Source: Isochrysis galbana (Eukaryota; Haptophyta; Isochrysidales; Isochrysidaceae). Taken from it: a stretch of 64,000 nt of DNA. Positions 19,524-30,605 of this stretch are shown one piece after another. A model generated the notes under the pieces. The model worked only from the letters and a program-made list of their open reading frames with translations. It was not told the DNA's origin and did not search any database. Each line of letters opens with the position of its first letter. Position 1 is the first letter of the stretch. The DNA lies in NCBI GenBank assembly GCA_018136815.1, contig CM030933.1, positions 3,149,144 through 3,213,143 of the forward strand, read 5' to 3'. A program made the position numbers and the translations under genes.

Positions 19524-21789
19524 GACCCGCTAGCTTCACGACGACTAGAACGCGGGTGGAGGAATCCCCTCGGCCGCGTCGAACGTCACGCGTCGTGGAT
19601 CGCTGCCAACTCAGCGCAAAGCTCGTCAAAATGCGTCGGCAACACGGCAGAGGGCGATGCATGAGTGCTCGCGTCCGGCCGCCGCAAGGCTAGAGCAGCT
19701 TCGGCGAGATGGCGGGGCAAGATGACGGAGGAACCGCTAGCCCGGGCACGGGAGGCGGCTAACATTTGAAGCTCGCGCGTAGGGGCGCGGGCAGCTTCAG
19801 TAGACTTGGCGGCGAGGAACAACCAACCACGGCGATCCGGTGGATGGCCTCGGCAGTAGAATTCAGGGGAGGGGTCGTCGCCCTCAAGTTTCGGTGGCTA
19901 GACCTGAAGGGGGTTGGCCCCGGCGGGCGATCCCTGGAATGGGATCCTCCGGAGAGCGAGAGAAAGAGGAGACGCCGGCGTCCATGTGGTGCGCGACGTG
20001 GGATCGTAATCGACGGCCCCTGCGTCTCCCGAGGCTGGAGTGACCACGGCGTGAGCGCGGAAAGCCGCAGCTCCCTTGGAACCTTCAACTTCATCGACCC
20101 CGGAAGCCGACCCTTCCGGGTCGGGAACCAGGTCAGAAACGAGAACAGGTGCAACTTCGAGACGAGAGAATGAACACGATGACGGAGAATATAACGAACG
20201 GGGAGAGAGGTGAAGAGGAGACACTAGTCTCCGCCTCAACAGCACGAGAACCTACGGTAGACAACGACGATTCGTCCGCAGAGCGCTCCGGCTATGGCCC
20301 TTGGGAGAGAGGTCTCCAGAGGGTCCGCCGGGAAAGAGCAGAAACAGGTAAAGCAGCAACACGTTTTCGTACGCGGCAGCGGCCACGTCGGACCTATCAT
20401 AGAACCTAGAGCAGAGATGATACCGAGTCGACAGCCTCGAGGGCTTCACAACTGTTCGTTACGAAACGAAGAGACCGAAGACGCGTCGAATCTACCTAGC
20501 CCACCCCCTTGGGCAGGGCCGTCGGGGGGTGAATCCAGGATGAAGATGCGTCGAAAGACCTAGGAGAGTTAGAAGGAACCGATGACAGCATAGTATCCGT
20601 AGAAACAGACTCCAAGAGGGCAGCGGCGAGAATCAGCCCCTAACATCCTAATAGCGTGCGAAGTAATAGAAGAACTTGTAGACGTACACGAATTCGGAGA
20701 GTCGGGTCGCGACGATCTCCGGGCAAACCTGTTCCAGGAGCCCGGGTCAAGTGTCGACTCCGGCTTCCGAGATAGCCGTTCGGCGGGGCTTCAGCCGGCG
20801 AGGCGGCTCCCACCGTCGAGGACTGAATAGAGCTAGAGACAGGGGAGAATCGCCGCGTTGACAGCTCTTCTCCCAAGCGGCGTAGGGATCGGATCGGGAT
20901 GGTGGTGGTGGCGTTCGGGCCACCGCCCGCGATGTCTCCGCAGGGTTTGAAGACGGGACCCCGCCGGACCCTACTGAGGCTTAACCCGGACCATCGAGCG
21001 AAGAAGCTATGAATGTGCTCGTCGATCCACACTCTCCGCAGCCAGCCTACACAGAAAGCGAATATATGGCTGACAGATGACGGGGTTGTGAGCACCGTCT
21101 CCCGTGCCATATTTCCAGGCTTCGCTGGCTGGAGTGCCAGGAGGAGCGTGAGGTGGAAAGCGCAGAAGGCACAGCCGTTTCGTTCGTCCATTCGGTGATT
21201 CCCCTATTGATATCGTCCGTCCGTGGAGTTTCCATTGAATTATCGGCCGTCGGCACTTTGCTAGCGCCGCCGAGACCCTTGGGTGCTTGGCATAGCTGCT
21301 ACGGCCCAGAAGCGGGCTCGGGCCGATTCCAAAGCTCGGGCGTCCACCGGGATACGCCCAGGTCAGGCGGTAGCCCTGGCCGTTCGCCGGCGGATGCAGC
21401 GACGGCTGGGCGGCCGAGACGAGCCTCCCTTTCGACCGGGTGGATCGGTTAGTATAGCCGGCAACGGTGAGTTGGAGTGGTAACTGCCGGCGGTGCAGCA
21501 GCCCGATAATCAGGCTTCGAAGCAGGCGAGTGTCCCTGTCGCGAAGAGCTTCAGCCACGGTGGCTTGGACGGCTGCCTGCACGGCGGCGACCATGTCCGT
21601 GGTCGAAGCGGTCTTCTGGGACGAGGAGTCTCGTTCTTTGCCTCGCCTGAGGCCTTAGTGCGTACGCTAGCGCGGTTTGCTTCGTCGAGGTCCGGGATTG
21701 ATGACGCTTCACCGGCCTGCTCGTAAGGCTGAGGTACCGTTGGCAGAGGTTGACGCACGAGAGCGCCGACCGACCTAGCTCGTGGTTCT
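19524..21789 (-). other. Unassigned 2.3-kb region of the gypsy element
   Basis: Lies between the gag-like region and the methyltransferase domain. Open stretches on the - strand (for example 21594-21007 and 20154-19759) are rich in Arg, Pro and Ser with no recognisable domain, and no clear CCHC zinc knuckle was found. It may be the end of gag plus linker. Frames on the + strand look like shadows. Confidence 0.4.
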
Positions 21790-23016
21790 CTACGCGGAAA
21801 CGAGTCTCCGCGAGCACCTCCGCAAATTTAATCGCATTGTCGACGCCGCGCTGAGGATCAACCTATCGTTCCGGATGATTTCTTCGAACCTCTGGTTGAT
21901 CTCATGGGCCATGTTTGGATGATCCCACACGTTGGTGGAGTCAACCGCGGAATCGCCAAGCTTGCGGATGTAGGCGCGAACCAAATTCTTGCTGAGCTCA
22001 CATAGATCAGCGCCGGCCTCGCGCTCCTCATGCGGTCCACTCCATCGACGCCGAGTCTTTCGCGAAACCATCGGCCCCGTTTGCGAAGGTCCGTCGCATT
22101 TGCGAAGAAGGACGTCAGCAGCGAGGACAGGATTGAGAGCGAGGGCGCGGTCCTCCACTAGATCGAGGAGGAAGGCGAAGATGCAGAATTGCCGCTGGAA
22201 TTGGCTCCGGCTGCCGCGAGGAGGGAGGTAAATATTTCGCGATGATCGCAGCCGAGCGCTAGTGCCGCTCCAACGGCTTGATGAGAGTTAGCGAATTCGT
22301 TCCAGGCTGTCGCCGCGGTTTGAACGTTATCGGAGGCGAGGGCCTTTGGGAAGCGGAGCTCCGAAAGCTCTTTGCCCATCTGACCTGATGGTGAAGGGTT
22401 TGCTCGGCTGAGAAGCGGCTACGCACCCATTTGAGCAAGTGGTCCTCCTCCATGAAAATTCGGCAATGCAAACGTTGCCCGCCAGGGAGAGGTTGCTCTT
22501 CAAATGGTGTGGATGAGCTCATGCTCGTCGGAGTCGCGGTAAAGGCGGCCAGATCGCGTGAGGGCAGGGCGAGGAGATTTTCCACTCGCTTACAACTGCC
22601 TCTCGCTCATCCATCCCCACCGCAAGGCAGGGTCGCGAGGGTGGCGGAACGGCACCACCGGGGTCGGGCCCCGGTAAGGGCTCTGATCCTGGCGGCGGGA
22701 TTCCGATTTGGAGGTCGGGTAGCCGACCGTGGAACCTAGTAGCCGGAGAGGCGTGGCCCTTTTGGTCTAGGGCAGGAGGCTCGTCCATGGATGGTTCCTT
22801 CTGAGCCGGCCTAGCAGAATCCGCAGCCGCCTCGGTCCGATCCATGGACGGACTTGAAGTGGGCTCTTGGCGGCTTGGAGTAGCTGAGTCAGGCTTTGAA
22901 CCCTGCTTCAACTTGATCCCGGAGAAGCCCCTCCCTCGCCTCTGCGCGGCAAGGGATGACTGTAGGCGCTCCACAGCCCCTTTTAGGGTGTTGGTCTGCG
23001 CTTGAAGCCTTGCCAT
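21790..23016 (-). pseudogene. Gag-like region, frameshifted
   Basis: Position after the leader and before pol suggests gag. Frame 23016-22519 begins MARLQAQTNTLKGAVERLQS, a predicted coiled coil, then a Pro/Ser-rich segment. Frames 22379-22158 and 22158-21790 give mostly helical text (SELRFPKALASDNVQTAATA, LSKNLVRAYIRKLGD, EINQRFEEIIRNDRLILSAA), as expected for a capsid domain. The call rests on position and helical character, not on a family motif. Confidence 0.5.
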
Positions 23017-24324
23017 TTCCGCATCCTGACGCGCCGCGGCCGTCTCGATCGGGGTGATCTCTTGATCAAGACCCCTTTGATGACGGCGGGCATAGTCCCG
23101 GTAAGCGGGGCTTCGGAAGCTGATCCCTCCCCTTCACCGACCTCAGACTCATCATCTCGAAGGTGAGGAGGGGGTCAAACTGATCAGAGGGAGGGACCTC
23201 CTCACCTCATTGGCCAACTCAGCGACGCTGAAGTTGGCCTCATGCGGGAGAGGGTCATGCTCCACCATGGCCCGCTGTGATTGCACCCGGTGGGTGCCGA
23301 AGAAGCGGACAAATCCTCGCCATCCGCCACGAGCTGATCGGAGCCAGTCGTGGAGATAGCAGCCGGGTGATGGGTGCCATTGGTGTAGCCTCAGAAGCCG
23401 TGGATCACTCGGACATCCCACGGGAGCAAAAGCTGCAGCGGGCAGAGAAGGTTCCCTGAGGGGTTCCTCCTCTGCGGCCGAGGACGCAAGCTTCGATTTC
23501 GTGCTTGTCGAGTCGAGCGGAGCCGGAGGGCTCTGAGCCACTCCGTCGCGAGCAGCACGGCGGCTACGCGGCGCTTTGCCCTCCCCCCACCGGGAGTCGG
23601 GTGAATGAAATTCTGGACTGGGTCGGCAACCCCATTTGGGTGTCTGGACGGGGACGAACGGCGAACGAAGGGCTGTGGGCGGCGAGGCCTCTAGCGCCTA
23701 GTGTGTTGGGTTTAAGAGATTGTTAGACCTACAAGAATCTTCCTCAGGGAGGAGCTAGCTGCTGAGTGCAGCGACGCAGCGAACAACGAGGAACGAGCTG
23801 AGAACAACAGGATACACCGACTCACGAACACACCGGAATCATTCACCCAAACCAAGCAAATTATCAAGCAACCGCGACCCCAAATCACCGATAACTCAAA
23901 CACGTCGCGAGAGACGGAGAGAGAGAGCGAGAGAGAGAGAGACTCCGCAGCGACGGCCGGAGCGTGTCTCCGTTGTAACTTCCCACGTAGCGGAGAGTCC
24001 GAAGGGGAGCGTCATGTCGCGCGACCACGGCGATCACTTTGGATACAGATCGCAACGAGATATCTTCACGACCGAATAAATCTTGCCGTTGAGCGTGAAC
24101 CTTCTAGACGCTTCTAACGAACAACCCTGAGTAGCAACCAAGGGGAAGAAACACCAAAGGGGCCAAGGCTTGCATGTAACTTGCATCAAGGGGAAAGATT
24201 CCCTCACCTAGGAAGCGAACCTACACCGGTCTCCAAGGGGAGATGGCAAATTAAACCTCAAATCTCGAGCGGATAGAGCAACCGACTCGCTCGCCAAAAC
24301 CTTGACCGAGAAGAAAGAAGCAAG
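23017..24324 (-). other. Leader region of the gypsy element
   Basis: About 1.3 kb between the 5' LTR and the gag-like ORF, with a GA microsatellite near 23920-23940 and no convincing ORF. No TGG-type primer-binding site adjoins the LTR. At 24265-24300 there is a tRNA-like string (CGAGCGGATAGAGCAACCGA); it lies 25-60 bases from the LTR, so a primer role is only speculative. Confidence 0.45.
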
Positions 24325-24804
24325 GACCTACAAGCCAAGGGTAGCGGACCTAGGGAATGTGAGAGGAAATTTCCGAACGCCAACGCCAAACGCCGAACGC
24401 GGGAAGGCAACGAAACCCTAACCAGGCCAAGCAGAACCTACGAAGAACAGGCCTGGACGACAACGAAAGTGAGCAGGTCCCAAGAAAGAACCGGAACCCA
24501 ACAAGAAACGACAAGCCTTGCAAGAAGCTAAACAAGCCTTCACAAGGTAACCTGAGAGCCTGAGACAAGCGCGCAGCGAGTGACAGGCGACCTGGCTCCT
24601 TTGGGTCAAGATTACCCGAAAGGAGGAAACCTGGAATCTAGACCTGACAAACAGGCTAGAAGGAACGAAACGAGAACTCGAATTCTAGATCGCTAGGGAC
24701 GAACCCTACCAACCTAGATGTACCTGAGCTTCACCGTGTGGCCGCACGGCGAAGGACCTGGAAACAAGAGCCTGGAAATCGCATCATCTAAGATGAATGC
24801 GACA
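24325..24804 (-). repeat. LTR (5' LTR of the gypsy element)
   Basis: Direct repeat of 12511-12990 with about two differences (CTGACAAACA versus CTGACAGACA; CATCTAAG versus CATCTAGG). Near-identity implies a recent insertion or gene conversion. Confidence 0.9.
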
Positions 24805-24950
24805 AATCAGCCAGCCGTGGAGCCCATTGGACGTCCGACGTCTCCGAGGGAGGCCCGGAGAGGCCAAGCTCGCCAACATCATCAGCAGTACCCGCTACCC
24901 GCTTCGATGACCTCAAACTCGAACTGGCCGCACTGCTCGACATCAAACAA

Positions 24951-24980
24951 AAGTCGCGTTCCGTCAAAAGAGGGCCAGGT
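24951..24980 (-). repeat. Perfect 30-bp word, copy 1 of 3
   Basis: Begins AAGTCGCGTTCC and ends AGAGGGCCAGGT on the + strand. It is identical at 50066-50095 and 54989-55018, while bases on both sides differ in all three. Read on the - strand it encodes TWPSFDGTRL in one frame. Each copy lies at the left edge of an unrecognised gene-like unit on the - strand. Confidence 0.9.
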
Positions 24981-25111
24981 GTTAATTTTGTTTTCATTTG
25001 CAATGCATTATCAGCAATTAGTATTGTTGTTGTAAAGACGACTACAAAGCTAATCACAACATACAAGAACGCGGCGCGTGCGCGTAGCCTCCCGCACGTG
25101 GTAACCCCCAG

Positions 25112-25465
25112 CTACGCAGACTGAGTTTTCATCTTCTTCGTCTTTTTCTCACACCCCTCATCCTCGATCCTATTGTCGATGTCGTTCTGCTGGCAGGCGA
25201 CGATGTCGTTCTGCTGGCAGGCGACGATGTCGCTTGGCTGATCTTGGGTGACGAGTGACGAGGTCCGTGACGCGTGCGAGGACGGCCTTCTTGTTCTCCA
25301 TAAGAGTTTGCCAGCTGCTCGGCGCACTTGCACCATGGGACTCGTTTCAGCGTACGCGACCGCCGTGATGTATTCCATGCAGAGGTATGCGACGGCGGCC
25401 TCGTCTCCAATGTAGTTGATCTTTGGGATCTTGTCGTACTCATCGGAGTAGTCGCCGACGAGCAT
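25112..25465 (-). CDS. Unrecognised multicopy protein, C-terminal part
   Basis: Not a family I know. The frame begins MLVGDYSDEYDKIPKINYIG, followed by DEAAVAYLCMEYITAVAYAE and MVQVRRAAGKLL, and ends with an acidic/Lys tail, EDEGCEKKTKKMKTQSA. A second copy at 55106-55345 preserves these phrases at the protein level with many silent changes (MLVGDYSDEYDRLPKTKYIG; GCEKKTKNMKTQHA), which argues for past coding selection. The copy here has an extra 50-residue stretch with a duplicated VACQQNDI, from an 18-24-bp tandem repeat. Directly downstream is a hydrophobic segment (YVVISFVVVFTTTIL) resembling one near 50.5 kb. Probably a mobile or virus-derived gene family, but this is inference. Confidence 0.45.
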   Translation of the reverse strand: MLVGDYSDEYDKIPKINYIGDEAAVAYLCMEYITAVAYAETSPMVQVRRAAGKLLWRTRRPSSHASRTSSLVTQDQPSDIVACQQNDIVACQQNDIDNRIEDEGCEKKTKKMKTQSA

Positions 25466-25588
25466 GAGCTGTGACCTTCATCCGCTTCAAACCGCGCATT
25501 TACGCTGCACACCGCCCGCACGAGTGCGCGGCTTGCCGTACTTCTTTTTACATTCGCCACAGAGGCCGTTCCACATGCTTAGCTGATC

Positions 25589-25951
25589 CTATGCGTGCAC
25601 CGTCATGGTCTCGTCGCGGAGTGCGTAAAGCACAAACGGAGTCTTGGGGGCAGTGCGGTAAGGCCGACCAAGAGCCTTCGCAACGGAACTGATAAACTGT
25701 TGGCTGCTCGACTCGACGTAAGGGAACTCCGCGCTCGAGCACCTGTACACCTTGACCGGCATCTGCCTTCCGAGTACTTGTGCATGTCGTAACCGCGGAG
25801 GACGATCCCACTTCTTCTCCTCCTTCTTCGAACTCTTCAGCACAAACTTGCGAAAGTTGAGCTCGCGCATCTCATCCGCGTCGAGGCGCACGCCCGTGCC
25901 ATCCGAGTCCACCTTCTTCTCGAAGAGCACAAAGTTGACGTACATGCGGCC
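25589..25951 (-). CDS. Unrecognised gene fragment next to a scaffold gap
   Basis: An open frame reads from the gap edge: MYVNFVLFEKKVDSDGTGVR, then LDADEMRELNFRKFVLKSSK, a basic KKEEKKWDRPPRLR, and FVLYALRDETMTVHA before a TAG. Right after the stop, in the same frame, is MWNGLCGECKKKYGKPRTR, a possible zinc ribbon with a basic patch. Across the gap, 26052-26148 continues on the - strand with SRLVMKGSAAEYVNCTNRFTW. Codon pattern and composition look protein-like, but no family is recognised. Together with 25112-25465 it may be one intron-containing gene. Confidence 0.35.
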   Translation of the reverse strand, partial: GRMYVNFVLFEKKVDSDGTGVRLDADEMRELNFRKFVLKSSKKEEKKWDRPPRLRHAQVLGRQMPVKVYRCSSAEFPYVESSSQQFISSVAKALGRPYRTAPKTPFVLYALRDETMTVHA

Positions 25952-26051
25952 NNNNNNNNNNNNNNNNNNNNNNNNNNNNNNNNNNNNNNNNNNNNNNNNN
26001 NNNNNNNNNNNNNNNNNNNNNNNNNNNNNNNNNNNNNNNNNNNNNNNNNNN
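25952..26051. other. 100-N scaffold gap
   Basis: Exactly 100 N; real distance unknown. It interrupts the unrecognised gene-like unit on the - strand. Confidence 0.95.
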
Positions 26052-26190
26052 CCCAGGTGAACCGATTGGTACAGTTAACATATTCAGCAGCGCTTCCCTT
26101 CATGACAAGTCTTGACGTCTTGACTCCCTCACGTGTGTGCGCATCCAAAGACCAAAGATGCTCGCTCCGGCCCGAGGGATGGAACCCTAG

Positions 26191-26235
26191 ATGGGAAATA
26201 ATACAGCGAGTGGGGTTCCAAATACGGTAAATACA
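26191..26235 (+). repeat. Decayed relative of the 91-bp foldback element
   Basis: Contains GATGGGAAATA and, 25 bases on, CCAAATACGGTAAATAC, both present in the foldback element at 4418-4508; the right terminus is lost. Confidence 0.4.
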
Positions 26236-27133
26236 GTCTGGTCGAACGCGCGCACCGGGCGTAGACTACAATGGATAAAACACCCCGACATCCCATTCCA
26301 TTAAAAGGCGCCTCCGAGAAAAGAAAGGGCCCCATCTGGGACTAGGCCTACTAGATTGGGATAATCACATCAAGGCACTACAAGCCAAATGGATCCTGAA
26401 TTACTTGGACGCCCGACAGGCGCAATGGAAACAAGTGCTCGACGCTTGGTTCTGCCGTATAAACCTAGGGAGGGCAGCGGTCCTCTCGACATACCCACGA
26501 ATAAGCTAACTGACGGGATAACTGGTTCAAGTAAAATTCCGGAGTTTTGGAAACAAGCGCTGCACAATATTCTCGCAAACTCAATTTCACGCCTCTAAAA
26601 ATGAGTAGGGAAGGAGCACTCTCACAACCCATATGGGGCAACCCGATACACCCGGGCCCCAAGCTGAACCCCACGTGCACACGTGGGCGAAGCTATGGAA
26701 TAAGCTAGAATGCAATGCCATACACAACGTGTTTAGGGACTTCGGCGCGTCAACGCCATATTGCAGCGAGGAATGCGCACAATGTCTTAGAATTAGAAAT
26801 AACGAAACATACATACCCTTTCAGGGAGAATACATCCCAAGAGATAAATTCTTGGAAACATGGAACACCATAGTGAACCACGCCATGGCGATGTTGACGA
26901 CACTAGCGAATCAGACGGAAAGAGGAACCACGACACCACAGCGGGAAACCGGGGTGCAACACGACCCGGAAGTACCTCCTCCGAAAATACACATAACCCA
27001 AGACGGTAGCTACTTCGCTGAAATCAAAGGCGTGTGGCACGAAGCGGAGCCTTCATACCTAGGTAGGTACCCCTTCCGTCTCCTCGCATATCGAGCCAGT
27101 GGTCACGCTCGATCTGTTAGGATGCGACCTTAG
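26236..27133 (+). pseudogene. LINE reverse-transcriptase C-terminal fragment (2)
   Basis: Successive frames match the LINE protein at 56488-59292 over its C-terminal half: NARTGRRLQWIKHPDIPF, an out-of-frame thumb region, KLTDGITGSSKIPEFWKQAL, then a long frame (26633-27133) with TWAKLWNKLECNAIHNVF, FQGEYIPRDKFLETWN and HITQDGSYFAEIKGVW. At least three frameshifts. It stops before the terminal zinc knuckle and was cut at about 27070. Confidence 0.85.
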
Positions 27134-28655
27134 TGATTGAACACTTTTTTACCTTTTGGGTGGTGGCGGTTGAACGCATTTAGCATTTATTTCCACATGT
27201 TGGGTGGTGGTGGTGAATGTGAATGTGAATGATTTTCTCCTCGCCCTCGCGGCCCTTCCCTCTTGGCTCTGGCGCTTCGATAGCGCGATTGCTCCGGGTT
27301 GCCGAGAGGGCGCCGCCGCCGTCGTGCGGTAGCCGGGCAGGCCAGGAGAGGGTAGAGGTGGGCGCGCGGCGGTGCAATCCATCGAGACCAAGACCAAGTA
27401 TAAATCGTAAATTCAAGACCAAGTACCAAGCAGTATAAATCGTAAGCGTTCAATCAGCTGCGCGCGTCACTATTCATTTTTTTAAAACAACTGAGCGTTA
27501 GTGCCACTACTCCCACTAGCCCGGTACCAACACGACAGCCCTCAGCGCACCTGCCCGTACACCTTGGCGCGTGCTGTTGACACAGATACATACTCCTATG
27601 CACCCCTCCAAATCTCCCCTCTCGCATGCCCCCGGCTCCCATTCTAACTCCCCACAAGTTAAAATGAGGGAAAACCCATTGAGGCGGACCGGTCGACGCC
27701 GGCCGACTCTCCGGGAAAAAGCACCGGGGGGGGGGGGAGGAACCTCTCGTCGTGAAGAAGAACGGCCCTTACAGCTCTCGCCGCGAGCTGTCCTCGAGAA
27801 ATAAAAGACTGCGCCTCGAGATACCTGCCACCTTGGTTCCCGTAGGCGTCTTGAGTCTCCCCCTCCTCATCTTCCTCCTGTCGCCAGCCGCCCCTCTCCG
27901 CCCGTTTGCTAACGCAAACGGGTCTCGTTTCTCACCACACTCCATCGGGGGGGGTTGCAAATCCCCCCCTCTCTCTCGCTTCGCTCTCTTCCACCTCTCT
28001 CCCTGCGGCGCGTCGCCATGCGGCGCGCCACGGCCTGCTCTCAACGGTCCTTTGGGGGCGTCCAGAGGGCCAGCCAGGGCAGCTCAGGGGGCAGTGGAGG
28101 CTGGGGCTCAGCCCCTGGCCCCCCCTGCCTGCCTCTCCCACGCTTGCCTCGCTGGCCATGGGAGCCGCCCAGAGGCATCTGTCTGCCTGGCGACCAGGGA
28201 AGGGGGGGGGGTCAGCTCGAGGGCAGGCCCACGCAGGGCGTGGGAGTGCGGCTCGCGACCCGCGCCCACTGGGGGTCTGGGTGGTTGTGTTGAGTGCCCT
28301 GCTCATGCCAAAAGGCAGAGCATGGGGGTGACCGACAGGCCCCCCGGAGGGGAGTTGGTGCCTGAGAGGGGGGACGCGAGGCGCCCCCCCATGCTGAACT
28401 AAGTATAAACTTAGTTGCGCGCGTCACTATTCAAAGCGTTGCTCAATAGCTACGGGGAGCAACCCAAACATACACACCAAACATCACGATGAATATTATA
28501 AATGAAGTCACTTGATCACAATGAGGGAAAGGAAGATAGACGGCGTCTAGAGCTCGGATGATTATAACGCAATAGTTAGTAGTTAGTGTGGGAGAACTGC
28601 AACAAAGACCAGCAGCGGGGTGTACGCACGGCCCATCCACTTGCAGGTGAGCAAG
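27134..28655. other. Repeat-rich intergenic block
   Basis: GC-rich sequence with C and G runs and no supported gene. An 18-bp direct repeat TGCGCGCGTCACTATTCA occurs at 27458-27475 and 28416-28433; it could be the target duplication of a 940-bp insertion between. The right part (about 28010-28415) is a diverged member of the dispersed GC-rich family, ending with the core AACTAAGTATAAACTTAGTT. The word AACAACTGAGCGTTAGT near 27487 recurs near 50041. Confidence 0.5.
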
Positions 28656-30605
28656 CTATGGCCGTGCATCGCACGAAAGCCTCTCTGTGGACCGGCGCAA
28701 CGCTTGCTCGAAGTACCGTAGCGGGCACATCTCGCCATCACTGCGCGGTAGGTCCGCAGCTTCGTGTGGATGACGTCGCCGACCCTGGCATCCCAAGATG
28801 CGGTGTGTAATGACTTTCCCGTTGTAAAGGACGCGAATATGCGGCTCGCCGTCACCGCGCCATCTCTTTCCGTTCCCTCCCGACGATGTCTTGTGTTGTG
28901 GGCGAAAGTCCTCAGGTGAGAATGATCCCCCATCGCCACCATGAGGACCCTGACGACCGGCTCCACCCATTGCACCGGCATCGATATCGGCTCTTCGTGC
29001 AACATTTTTCGTCCATACTTCCCAAACGATGCGCGAAGCGTAGGGCGGCCAGCCACAAGGCACTGGAGGTGTTTCAGATCCCAACGCAGCAAGGACTGGA
29101 GCAATGACAGTATCGTGACCGGAGTACAGCACAAAGCGAGGGCCCTTGCCTATAGACGCCAAGTTCAAATCTGAATCACGGGGAGCGGTGGTGTCACCAG
29201 GGAGCGGGAAGTGGGGAGAGGCAAAAGAAATCACCAAAGACTGCGGCGGGTAGCATGGGTGAGCAAGACAGGGCGCACTTTACTCTTACTGCCAAGGACC
29301 CGCAGCAGAGTTGACACATCCCCATCAGGAGCATAGGACTATTTGCCAAGGCTCAAGCCGTCAGTCTCACACGGCTTCGTGGCCTGTTGCATTCCTATCA
29401 CTCATCATACTAACAGCGAGCAGGGCGTCCTCACCATGAAGCATCCTCTCGAGTAGCGGGCGCATTGCAAGCCTCGACGCGTCGCTCCCTCCGTGAGAAC
29501 CCGAGTACCTTTCGCAATACCATCGGTCAGAAGCCCTCCAAAATCGCCTCGCAAGGCTATTTGCGATACACCCAGGCAGTGGGACCCCATGGCATGTATA
29601 TGCATAGAGTGGGTCAGCGACATGGGTTGCCAACCGATGCGAATGTTTGGGTAGCGCCGAGCGCTTGTTGCATCGCTCTAGCTCACGCCAAGCCTCAGGG
29701 TCCTCGCGCCATGTTTCAATCTGTCGGCGCGCAGCAGCAGCAGCTCCGGAGCAGCGGCCAATGCGTTGCCGCTCCCCTCCCGATGGGAGCTGGGACGTGG
29801 AGGAGATGAGCCCCACCCCTTGAAGGTCATCGCGGGTCTCATCCTCCATTGTCCAAATAGGCAGCCTTGCTTGGCGCTCCCCGGGTTGTGGGAGCATCGC
29901 GGGAGGAAGCATCGCATGAAGGAGCGAGGCAGCACTTAAGAGCGTCCGATCGTAGTTGGTTGAGCGAAAATGGAATGGCAGGCTCGCACCTCGCTCAGTG
30001 CTAGCATTCGCGCCAGAAGAGCTGGCTTCGTTCAAAATGGATAAATCCCTTACTAATGCATGGTCGTTCAGCATGGTAGTGTTGACGGACAGACCGTCAA
30101 ACAGGACCTTATAAGCGAAGCCTAGGTGGCGTCCAAGCGCAGCATGCTGCGCAAGCCCACGCGGCGTGAGCTGGCCCACTGCGCAGCCACCGCGCTCGCC
30201 GCTGAGACTGCCGAGCGGACGGAGTTCTCCACCACCCGCAAGCGAGCGCACGACGAACGCGGCGTTGAGCCGTTCGATCTCGTTGCGCGCCGCGTCGCAT
30301 CGGAGTGCAGGTGGCGCCCCCGCCGCACCCAAGCCGTTGAGTTCCGTATGCACCGCCGAGCGATCGCCGTGCCGGACGAGCAGCACGACACCACGGAGCG
30401 CCATCGCAGCTGATCCCCTTCCCTCTCCACCGCGGGGCATGTCCAGGTTGCAGTACGCTGGCGCCGTGTGAGGTTCAGGTGGTGCACGGAATGGCACGCG
30501 AGAGAGCTCTCCACTCACCAACACTGAGCCCAGCCCGAGCAGTGCCAGCGCGGCGCAGCACAGCAGCAGCCAGCGGACCCCCTCGCGCCGCATCCCCGCG
30601 CGCAT
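28656..30605 (-). CDS. Membrane-anchored histidine acid phosphatase (PXYLP1-like)
   Basis: Exons 30605-29411 and 29170-28656 (intron 240 bp, donor GTATGATG, acceptor TTCAG) give 569 residues. Residues 12-31 form a single hydrophobic anchor behind a basic N terminus, predicting a type II membrane protein of the secretory pathway. The catalytic RHGDR is at 78-82 (VVLLVRHGDRS), with the phospho-accepting His, and the proton-donor HD at 417-418 (FVLYSGHDTVIAPVLAALG). Branch-2 histidine phosphatases with this spacing, and the late motif HIRVLYNGKVITHRILGC ... CPLRYFEQAL, resemble animal 2-phosphoxylose phosphatase 1. That enzyme removes phosphate from xylose during glycosaminoglycan synthesis; the algal substrate is unknown. 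The start was chosen at 30605 because upstream codons run through a CT-rich leader; the ATG at 30593 is an alternative. Confidence 0.85.

Larger units (their letters stand above)
12511..24804 (-). mobile_element. Ty3/gypsy chromovirus-type LTR retrotransposon, 12.3 kb
   Basis: Two 480-bp direct repeats bound the element. Read on the - strand the order is: 5' LTR, leader, gag-like region, an unassigned 2-kb region, a methyltransferase-like domain, aspartic protease, reverse transcriptase, RNase H, integrase with GPY/F region and chromodomain, polypurine tract (GGGGGG just before TGTCGC), 3' LTR. PR-RT-RH-INT order and the C-terminal chromodomain place it with Ty3/gypsy chromoviruses. The coding region is broken by many frameshifts although the LTRs are about 99.6% identical. 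No 4-6 bp target duplication is visible (TCTCC left, AATCA right), and the flanks do not belong to the same interrupted sequence. At over 12 kb it is long for the group, partly because of the extra domain. Confidence 0.9.

Noticed and set aside
21007-21594. Zinc knuckle in the gag region
   Set aside because: Cys and His residues occur in two frames, but none has C-x2-C-x4-H-x4-C spacing.
24265-24300. Primer-binding site of the gypsy element
   Set aside because: A tRNA-like string is present, but 25-60 bases away from the LTR and not of the TGG type, so not called.
27752-28402. 216-codon ORF and companions
   Set aside because: Lies in a copy of a dispersed GC-rich repeat; Pro/Ala/Arg-rich without a recognisable domain.
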